Assembly: GCF_014490725.1 (NCBI RefSeq)
Contig: NZ_JACOQL010000006.1
Span: forward strand, 1-64,000
DNA: 64,000 nucleotides
From: Paracoccus amoyensis
GTDB lineage: Bacteria; Pseudomonadota; Alphaproteobacteria; Rhodobacterales; Rhodobacteraceae
Reading direction: 5' to 3'
Below are positions 57,551 through 64,000 of this stretch, piece after piece. The notes under the pieces are model-generated. The model was not told where the DNA came from, ran no database searches, and saw only the letters and a list, made by a program, of their open reading frames with translations. Position 1 is the stretch's first letter. The number at the start of each line of letters is the position of its first letter. The translations under genes were made by a program, and so were the position numbers.

Positions 57551-58570
57551 TCACCGCACGGCAATCAGTTTGTCACTGTCAGTGCGGTAGCGTAGCGGCG
57601 CGATACCATACCAGCGACGAAATGCCTTCGTGAACACGCTCTGTTCAGAATAACCCAAGGCGCCCGACACTTCGGACAGGGGAAGGCGCGTGTTGAGAAC
57701 CAGCGAAAGTGCCCGGTCCTGCCGCCATTCATCCACCAGATCGCCGAATGTCGTGTTATTGGTGCGCAATTGCCTTTGCATGCTGCGCGTGCTGATCTTC
57801 AGGCCACGCGCGACATTTTCAAGCGTGCAGGTTCCGAGCTCCATCTGCCGGGAAACTTCGCGCCGCGCCTCGTCGACGAAATTCGATGCGACCTCAGCTT
57901 TGCTGGTCATCAGATAGCGCTGAATAAGCGTGTGAAAGGCATGGTCGCTGCGCTGAACGGCCAGGTCGAGTATGTCCCGGTCGAAACTTAGCGCGTTCCG
58001 TTCAGCGCCATAACGGACCGGACAGCCAAAAAACTTCGACACAGCCGGGGCCGAGGCGCCTTTGGCATGCCGGAATGCGACCTCGACAAGCGGGACATCC
58101 ATTTCTGCGATTGCGTCGATGACAACATTGGCCTGCGCCAGGATCAGCTCGGTATTCTCACGGCTATCGGGGATGTCAGAGCGAATATCGAGAACCACTG
58201 TCGCGGTATCCGTTCCCGGCGTCTCTTCAAGAACTGCCAAAATGGCGTTAGAATGGATGATCAGGTTTTCGCAGATTGCGTTCATTGCAGAGCGGAACGT
58301 GCGTTCCATGCGCACGACCAGCGCGACGGGGCCCAACAGGTCAAGCCCTTGCAGCCCTGCCATGCGCAGACCGATATCGGGCATGTCCCAAGCCACCGCA
58401 CAATTATGCAGTAACGCACAGAAAGCAGCGTAATCTATTGATATATCTGACTTACGCAGCGCATCGGCCTCGATTCCGACCGCCCGCATATGTGCCAGCA
58501 GATCACCCCGGTCGGGCGCGATATCTGCGATACCGGTCAATTTGCTTGCACGTGTGAATAAGCGTGCCAA
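57551..58570 (-). CDS. AraC-family regulator
   Basis: The 339-aa protein has an N-terminal arm/ligand domain of the OruR/ArgR-like type (about 20-200) and a C-terminal pair of AraC helix-turn-helix motifs (LENVARGLKISTRSMQRQL, SEVSGALGYSEQSVFTKAFR). It is divergent from the aldehyde dehydrogenase gene, so alcohol or fatty-acid derived inducers and local control are plausible. Confidence 0.88.
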   Translation of the reverse strand: MARLFTRASKLTGIADIAPDRGDLLAHMRAVGIEADALRKSDISIDYAAFCALLHNCAVAWDMPDIGLRMAGLQGLDLLGPVALVVRMERTFRSAMNAICENLIIHSNAILAVLEETPGTDTATVVLDIRSDIPDSRENTELILAQANVVIDAIAEMDVPLVEVAFRHAKGASAPAVSKFFGCPVRYGAERNALSFDRDILDLAVQRSDHAFHTLIQRYLMTSKAEVASNFVDEARREVSRQMELGTCTLENVARGLKISTRSMQRQLRTNNTTFGDLVDEWRQDRALSLVLNTRLPLSEVSGALGYSEQSVFTKAFRRWYGIAPLRYRTDSDKLIAVR

Positions 58571-58755
58571 CCCCCGCGCCTCCCCCTATGAAATCAGCAT
58601 AGATCACGCCTGCTGACGCCGCAATCGCCTGTCTCGCTGGTGTGGCTGGCCCCGGTTTGGCGCGTCAGGTCAAATTTGGTACCCGTGCGGCAAAGTCGAT
58701 ACGGTGCAGGCATGAGATAATCGCGGCATCACCCGTCTGCAAAAAAGGACCGAAG

Positions 58756-60189
58756 ATGAGCATGACCTCCCCCTCGGCGACCGAACACAACCTGACAGAA
58801 ATGCGGCGCGTATTTGCCGCCCAACACGCATTGACGCGCGGCAGTGTCGAGCCGTCCCTTGCCGAGCGCAAGGAACGGCTTGAAAAGCTGCGGGACATGG
58901 TGCGCGCGAATGAGGCGGCCTATGTGGCGGCGATTTCAGAGGATTTCGGAAACAGGTCCGCCGACGAAACACGACTGCTTGAGGTCACGCTGGTCCTGAA
59001 CGGCATTCGCCATGCCCGCAAACACCTGAAGGGCTGGATGCGGCCGTCGCGTCGCCATGTCGATATCGCGTTCCAGCCGGCCCGCGCATGGGTCCGGCAC
59101 GAGCCGCTGGGCCTGGTCGGCATCATAGCCCCCTGGAACTATCCGCTGTTTCTGTCGCTGGGTCCGCTGGTGGACATTCTTGCTGCCGGCAATCGCGCGA
59201 TGATCAAGCCCTCGGAATTGACCCCGCGCTTTTCCGAACTGCTCGCGCAGACCATCGCCCGGACCTTCAGTGAGGATGAGGTCCATGTCGTCACCGGCGG
59301 AGCTGAGGTCGCGCAGGCCTTTTCCGGTCTGCCCTTCGATCATCTGATCTTCACCGGCTCGACCGGGGTCGGGCGCAAGGTCATGCAGGCCGCGGCCGAG
59401 AATCTGACGCCGGTCACGCTTGAACTCGGCGGCAAGTCGCCGGCGATCCTGTGCGAGGATTACAATCTTCAGAAAGCAGCAAGAAGCATCGCCTTCGGCA
59501 AGTTCCTGAATGCTGGGCAGACCTGTATCGCGCCGGATTATGCGCTGGTGCCGCGCCGCAATGTCGATGAATTCGCAACCTCGGTCATTGCGCATGCCCG
59601 ACGCAGCTATCCCGATATCGCTCAGAACCCCGACTATACCTCGATCGTGTCTGACCGCCATTATCGCCGGCTTGTCGAGGCCGTCGATCAGGCCCGCGAA
59701 GCTGGAGCGACCGTGCTGAGCGCCGGTGAAATCCGCGACAGCAACGGGCGGAAGATCGCGCCGACCGTGGTTATCGACGCGCCCGCGGACGGGGTGCTGA
59801 TGCGCGAGGAAATCTTCGGCCCCATTTTGCCGGTGATCGGTTATGACGACCTTGACGAAGCGCTGGCCTTTGTCTCGGGTCGCGACCGCCCGCTGGCGCT
59901 TTACGCCTTCACCACCCGGAAAGAGACGCAGGAGAAGATTCTAGGCCGCGCGATCTCGGGCGGGGTGACGCTGAACGGAACGCTGTTGCATGTGGCGCAG
60001 GACGACATGGCTTTTGGCGGGATCGGGCCCAGCGGCATGGGCGGCTATCACGGCCAAGAGGGATTTCGCCGCTTCAGCCATGCGCGTTCGGTTCTCAGGA
60101 TCGGATTCATCAATGTGTTCGAGAAGCTGGGCCCGCCATGGGGGCCTTTGGCGCGTAGGGTCGCATCGGTTCTTTCCCGGCGTTCCTGA
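58756..60189 (+). CDS. aldehyde dehydrogenase (coniferyl-aldehyde / fatty-aldehyde type)
   Basis: The 477-aa protein is a class-3-like aldehyde dehydrogenase: APWNYPLFLSLGP, FTGSTGVGRKVMQAA, the catalytic Glu in TLELGGKSPAI and Cys in NAGQTCIAPDYAL. A hydrophobic C-terminal end (GPPWGPLARRVASVL) may touch membrane. It should turn long-chain aldehydes into acids with NAD(P). Context with two alkylsulfatases and a GMC oxidoreductase supports fatty aldehydes as substrate. The ATG at 58756 has AAGGA upstream; longer frame before it lacks support. Confidence 0.9.
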   Translation: MSMTSPSATEHNLTEMRRVFAAQHALTRGSVEPSLAERKERLEKLRDMVRANEAAYVAAISEDFGNRSADETRLLEVTLVLNGIRHARKHLKGWMRPSRRHVDIAFQPARAWVRHEPLGLVGIIAPWNYPLFLSLGPLVDILAAGNRAMIKPSELTPRFSELLAQTIARTFSEDEVHVVTGGAEVAQAFSGLPFDHLIFTGSTGVGRKVMQAAAENLTPVTLELGGKSPAILCEDYNLQKAARSIAFGKFLNAGQTCIAPDYALVPRRNVDEFATSVIAHARRSYPDIAQNPDYTSIVSDRHYRRLVEAVDQAREAGATVLSAGEIRDSNGRKIAPTVVIDAPADGVLMREEIFGPILPVIGYDDLDEALAFVSGRDRPLALYAFTTRKETQEKILGRAISGGVTLNGTLLHVAQDDMAFGGIGPSGMGGYHGQEGFRRFSHARSVLRIGFINVFEKLGPPWGPLARRVASVLSRRS

Positions 60190-60197
60190 AGGCCGTC

Positions 60198-60236
60198 GGG
60201 CTGCGCCAGAGATCCTGGCGCGGCCCGTTTCTTGTT
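60198..60236 (+). terminator. intrinsic terminator after aldehyde dehydrogenase
   Basis: A 12-base-pair stem (GGGCTGCGCCAG / CTGGCGCGGCCC with one T-G) and a 5-nt loop are followed by GTTTCTTGTT on the plus strand. It lies 8 bp after the stop codon and is a good Rho-independent signal. Confidence 0.8.
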
Positions 60237-60256
60237 AAGCCCTGACGCTTCGGCGA

Positions 60257-62248
60257 TCAGTTGGCGCCCGCGGTTTTGGGCGTCACCAGATCGAACCAGA
60301 AGTCGAACTCATCCAGATAGGATATCAGCTCCTGCAGCTTGGCGGCATCGCCTTCGATTGTGACCTGCCCATCTGCGACGGCATCCCGCATCGTCATCTG
60401 GCCAAGCGTGATCCTGTCAAGGGTCTCACGGTCCAGCGTGATATCCGCATCGGCATTTTCAAGCTGAAGATCTGCCGTGTGGTTCAGAACCCCGTTGCCC
60501 AGTTCAAGCGCATAGGTTTCGCCGATATCGGGGAAGCTGAAGTTCAGGGCGATGGTTTTCCTGTCAGCGGCGGGATGGTTCAGCCGCACCGCCATATAAT
60601 CGAAATACAGTTCCAGGCTCATCGCTTTCAGGGTGTCGGGGGTCAGTGTTTTCGGCGCGGGCAGCTGCATCACCCCGTTGCGCAGTTCCTGGGCGCCGGA
60701 CAGGTAGAAATTGCGCCAGACCCCGGATTCGGCCTGATAACCCATCTGCTCCAGGGCATTGGCGCCCAGCTCCCTTGCTTGCTGATTTTCGGGATCGGCA
60801 AAGACTACCTTGTCGATAACCTCAGCAACCCAGCGATATTCGCCCTGATCGTAATATGCGCGCGCCTTTTCGATGACCGCATCGGCACCGCCCATCATCT
60901 CGACATATCGCTTTGCTGCCTCGGTTCGCGGCAGCGGGTTCAGGGTTGCCGGGTTCCCGTCGAACCAGCCGAGGTGATAGACATAGGTGCCCTTCACATT
61001 GTGGCTGTAGGATCCGTAATAGCCTCGGTTCGAAAAGCTCTTCTCGATCGCCTCGGGCAGGGCGAACATCTCGGCTATCTCTTCCTTGTTATAGCCGTGA
61101 TTGGCGAGGCGAAGCGTTTCATCGTTGATATATCGATACATGTCGCGCTGCTTTTTCAGGTGATCGACGGCGCGTTCGTTCCCCCAAACGGGCCATTGAT
61201 GCTGGTTGTAGAGGATCTCGATATCGTCGCCCCATGCCGCGATTGCCTGATTGAGGTATTTCGACCATGCAAGCGGATCGCGCAGCTTGGCTCCGCGCAG
61301 CGTATAGGTGTTGTGAAGCATATGGGACGCGGTTTCGGCACCGTTCAGCAGCTTCTTTTCAGGCATGTAAAAAATGAACTCTGACGGCGCTTCCGAGCCA
61401 TTGGCCATCAGGAATTCATAGGTCCAGCCGTCGATGACCTCGACATGCCCGCTTTCCGAGATCACATTGGTCGGCGCGATCAGCGTGACCGCCCCGGTCG
61501 AGGTCGTAGTGCCAAGGCCCGCTCCGACCTGCCCGGTCGGTCCGGCCGGTAGCAGGTTGCCGAACTGGTACGAGGCGCGGCGCGCCATCGCATTGCCCGC
61601 CAGAACATTTTCGGCCACCGCATGTTCCATGAAGCCTTCCGGCGCATAGATCCTGACCTTGCCCGTGCGCACGTCTTCCTCATCGACGATGCCACGCACC
61701 CCTCCGAAGTGATCGACATGGCTGTGCGTATAGATCACCGCCACAACAGGCCGGTCCGATCCCCTTGTCTGGCGATAAAGGTCAAGGGCGGCGCGGGCCG
61801 TTTCAGCCGATATCAGCGGGTCGATGATGGTCAGCCCGGTTTCGCCTTCGATGATGGTCATGTTGGCAAGGTCGAGGTTGCGCACCTGAAAGACGCCCTC
61901 TGTCACCTCGAACAGGCCGCCGATCTCGACCAGTTGTGATTGCCGCCACAGGCTGGGATTTACGGTATCGGGGGCGGCGCTGTCGCGCAGGAAGGCAAAC
62001 TTGTCGGGATCCCAGGCGGGTTCTCCGGCGGCATCCGTGACGGGTTCGGACGGCAGCGGGGCAAGGAAGCCGCGCCGTGCATCCTCGAATGCCTGATTGT
62101 CGTCGAATGGCAGAAGTTCGCGCAGCGACGCATTCGCGTCGCGCGTGGCCTCGGTGGCCTGACCGGGCTGCTGTTGCGCCGTCGCTGCGTAAGGGGCGGC
62201 AAAGGCCAGCATCGTACTCAGCGCCAGCCAGGAAATTGAGCTTCTCAT
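60257..62248 (-). CDS. secreted alkylsulfatase, SdsA-like (copy 2)
   Basis: The 663-aa protein has a signal peptide (WLALSTMLAFAAPYAATAQ), the zinc motif YTHSHVDHFGG, APEGFMEHAVAENVLAGN, the dimer domain with HNTYTLRGAKL, and an SCP2-like C-terminus. It is a close relative of copy 1 but clearly diverged along its whole length, so duplication is old or the copies have separate origins. It lies 23 bp upstream of nothing else on the strand except the GMC gene, with which it probably shares a message. Confidence 0.9.
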   Translation of the reverse strand: MRSSISWLALSTMLAFAAPYAATAQQQPGQATEATRDANASLRELLPFDDNQAFEDARRGFLAPLPSEPVTDAAGEPAWDPDKFAFLRDSAAPDTVNPSLWRQSQLVEIGGLFEVTEGVFQVRNLDLANMTIIEGETGLTIIDPLISAETARAALDLYRQTRGSDRPVVAVIYTHSHVDHFGGVRGIVDEEDVRTGKVRIYAPEGFMEHAVAENVLAGNAMARRASYQFGNLLPAGPTGQVGAGLGTTTSTGAVTLIAPTNVISESGHVEVIDGWTYEFLMANGSEAPSEFIFYMPEKKLLNGAETASHMLHNTYTLRGAKLRDPLAWSKYLNQAIAAWGDDIEILYNQHQWPVWGNERAVDHLKKQRDMYRYINDETLRLANHGYNKEEIAEMFALPEAIEKSFSNRGYYGSYSHNVKGTYVYHLGWFDGNPATLNPLPRTEAAKRYVEMMGGADAVIEKARAYYDQGEYRWVAEVIDKVVFADPENQQARELGANALEQMGYQAESGVWRNFYLSGAQELRNGVMQLPAPKTLTPDTLKAMSLELYFDYMAVRLNHPAADRKTIALNFSFPDIGETYALELGNGVLNHTADLQLENADADITLDRETLDRITLGQMTMRDAVADGQVTIEGDAAKLQELISYLDEFDFWFDLVTPKTAGAN

Positions 62249-62271
62249 TGAATGTTCCCTTTTGTTTCAGA

Positions 62272-63960
62272 TCAGGAATTGGCGACTGCCTGCGCAGTTG
62301 CTTCCGGCAGCTCGCGGGTGTTATTGTCGCGGTCTGGAATGAAGGACATCGCGCGTTCGGCAAGCGCGGTGATGGTCAGGCTGGGGTTGACGCCCAGATT
62401 GGCCGAAATCGTCGAGCCATCGATCACATAGAGGTTTTCATAGTTGAAGACCCGGTTCTTGCGGTCGATCACCCCCTTTTCCGGCGTATCGGCCATCCCG
62501 CAACCGCCCATGCAATGCGCCGTCATGGGAACATTGAACAGAATTTCCGACATCGAACTGAGCGCCACGCCGCCGGTCGCCTTAGCGGCCATTTTCGCGA
62601 ATGCGTTGGCTTCGGGAATGAAGGTCGGGATCCGGTCCCCATGCGATGCCATCTTGCGCATGAAGGGCCAGTACCATGGCCGTGTCATGCGAAAATCCAG
62701 ATGTCCGTCGATGGTCTGCATGACCAGGAATAGGACCGTCTCATTCGCGAAATGCCGCGGCAGCAGGCTTCTCATGCCGGTGATCGGCCTGGTAACCAGC
62801 AGTTTCCCCAATGCGCCCAGCCATGCCAGCGGACGCGTCATGCCCGGCCTGCCGCCGGTGAGGACGGTGGACAGCCCACTCATCAGGTTCGATCCGCGCG
62901 GATAGCGCACCGCCTCGATATGGGTATGCTCGTTGATATAGATGCCCGATCCGATCGCGATCCCGGTCGAGAGATCCTGCTTGGATCCGGGGTAGCGCAT
63001 GCCGAGAATCGATTCGGCATTGGTGCGGACACGCTTGCCCAGATCATCGGAAATGCGCGGCAGCGAGCCTTTTTCCTTCAGCCTGAACAGCAGATTCTGC
63101 GTCCCCAACGACGATGCCGCAAGGATTACATTGCGCGCGCGCCATGTCCGTTTCGGACCGCGCCCCCAGGTCGGTTCGGAAACCACCTCGTATCCCTGCG
63201 CGCCATCTGCGGCGCCACCCAGTGGGCGGATGTCCACCACTTTCGTTTCGGCATGGACCTGCGCCCCGCGCTTTTCCGCGAGATAAAGGTAATTCTTGTC
63301 CAGCGTGTTCTTGGCATTATAGCGGCAGCCGACCATGCAGCCGCCGCAGCTGTTGCAGGAATTGCGGGCCGGTCCCTCGCCGCCGAAATAGGGGTCGGGA
63401 TATTCAGTGCCGGGCGCATCGCCTTCGTCACCAAAGAAGACGCCGACATCGGTCAGATAAAAGCTGTCCTCAATGCCACCGGCCTTTGCCATGTCCTTCA
63501 GCTTCCAGTCGGCTGCCGATGGCCGCTGGTTCTCGGTGACGCCCAGCATCCGCTTGGCGGTCGTATAATGCTGCGGCATGACCTTGTTCCAATCATCAAG
63601 ATCGGCCCAATCGCCCTCGTTCCAGACCGAATCGGGCGGCACCAGCAGGGTCTGGGCATAGGTAATCGATCCGCCGCCGACCGCATTGCCGTGCAGGATC
63701 AGAACATGGCGGAACAGTGCGAGGTTCAGAAAGCCCCGAAGCCTCAGACTGGGCTTCCACAGATAGTCCCAGAATTTCCAGTTGGTCTTTGGCAGGTTGT
63801 CGGGCGTCCAGCGGCGCCCCTGTTCCAGCACCACAACATCATAGCCTTTTTCTGTCAGCCGACATGCGGAAACGGACCCGCCGAAGCCTGATCCGACAAT
63901 CAGATAGTCACAGTCGAATTTCTCCAAGATTATCTCCCCATCGCCTATTCCGCCGCTCAT
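62272..63960 (-). CDS. GMC-family FAD oxidoreductase (alcohol or sterol oxidase type)
   Basis: The 562-aa protein has the FAD motif YLIVGSGFGGSVSACRL near its start, a GSLTYAQTL-like active region (GGGSITYAQTLL), an embedded cluster of four cysteines (NSCNSCGGCMVGCRYN) and the C-terminal NPSLTITALAERAM. It should oxidise an alcohol, and long-chain alkanols released by the alkylsulfatases are a fair guess. The start is uncertain: ATG at 63960, or a TTG at 63927 with GGGGAG just upstream that gives the more typical MEKFDCDYLIVG opening. It lies 23 bp upstream of alkylsulfatase copy 2. Confidence 0.87.
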   Translation of the reverse strand: MSGGIGDGEIILEKFDCDYLIVGSGFGGSVSACRLTEKGYDVVVLEQGRRWTPDNLPKTNWKFWDYLWKPSLRLRGFLNLALFRHVLILHGNAVGGGSITYAQTLLVPPDSVWNEGDWADLDDWNKVMPQHYTTAKRMLGVTENQRPSAADWKLKDMAKAGGIEDSFYLTDVGVFFGDEGDAPGTEYPDPYFGGEGPARNSCNSCGGCMVGCRYNAKNTLDKNYLYLAEKRGAQVHAETKVVDIRPLGGAADGAQGYEVVSEPTWGRGPKRTWRARNVILAASSLGTQNLLFRLKEKGSLPRISDDLGKRVRTNAESILGMRYPGSKQDLSTGIAIGSGIYINEHTHIEAVRYPRGSNLMSGLSTVLTGGRPGMTRPLAWLGALGKLLVTRPITGMRSLLPRHFANETVLFLVMQTIDGHLDFRMTRPWYWPFMRKMASHGDRIPTFIPEANAFAKMAAKATGGVALSSMSEILFNVPMTAHCMGGCGMADTPEKGVIDRKNRVFNYENLYVIDGSTISANLGVNPSLTITALAERAMSFIPDRDNNTRELPEATAQAVANS

Positions 63961-64000
63961 CGGGCGCTTCGGTAAATTCAAGCCTCTGGTGGTCTTCAGT

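Overview
The window is high-GC alphaproteobacterial DNA, most likely Rhodobacteraceae (a Paracoccus-like genus is a guess). The basis is the overall gene style, a phage tail of the Rhodobacter gene-transfer-agent type, ArsJ-type arsenic genes and Tat-exported copper proteins. No housekeeping marker other than one tRNA is present, so the genus cannot be fixed.

Layout. An intact initiator tRNA-fMet (72-148) opens a large integrated element. Its 3' half is repeated at 54456-54502, so about 54.3 kb lies between two tRNA-fMet attachment copies. Inside are three blocks. (1) A defence block (281-6547): GIY-YIG restriction nuclease, C5-cytosine methyltransferase, Vsr nuclease, an XRE/ImmA-like regulator-protease, an unknown protein and an OLD-family ATPase-nuclease. 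(2) A prophage (about 6.6-39.1 kb), read mostly on the minus strand. It has an integrase, an excisionase-like HTH protein, VRR-NUC, a replication-type HTH protein, two DNA methyltransferases (one frameshifted), terminases, a lambda-type head module (W, portal, S49 protease with nested scaffold, D, E, joining proteins), a GTA-type tail (tube, frameshifted assembly chaperone, tape measure, DUF2460, DUF2163, NlpC/P60, TIM-barrel hub), a DUF2793 fibre and a lysis cassette with overlapping spanins. Two plus-strand cargo genes (morons) interrupt the tail and neck genes. (3) A metal-resistance block (39.2-54.2 kb): copper (multicopper oxidase, DsbA-like, DUF305, L,D-transpeptidase, cytochrome c, DUF411, CsoR, CopA), arsenate (ArsR-ArsC fusion, GAPDH, ArsJ) and zinc/cadmium/lead (ZntA, MerR-type regulator).

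Beyond the right attachment copy (54.6-64.0 kb) lies a catabolic cluster that looks made for alkyl sulfates. Two secreted SdsA-type alkylsulfatases would release fatty alcohols, a GMC oxidoreductase could oxidise the alcohols, and an aldehyde dehydrogenase could finish to the acid. Crp/Fnr and AraC-type regulators sit beside them.

The most notable sequence-level signals are: a textbook -1 frameshift site (A AAA AAC, 9-nt spacer, 11-bp hairpin) in the tail assembly chaperone; a nested scaffold start in the prohead protease; a 33-bp element shared by the integrase and excisionase-like gene promoters at matching distance; a 28-bp perfect palindrome; an iteron-like cluster of TGGMTYCC repeats; a hairpin that hides a ribosome binding site; and identical end-repeats beyond both tRNA copies that suggest tandem elements at this tRNA.
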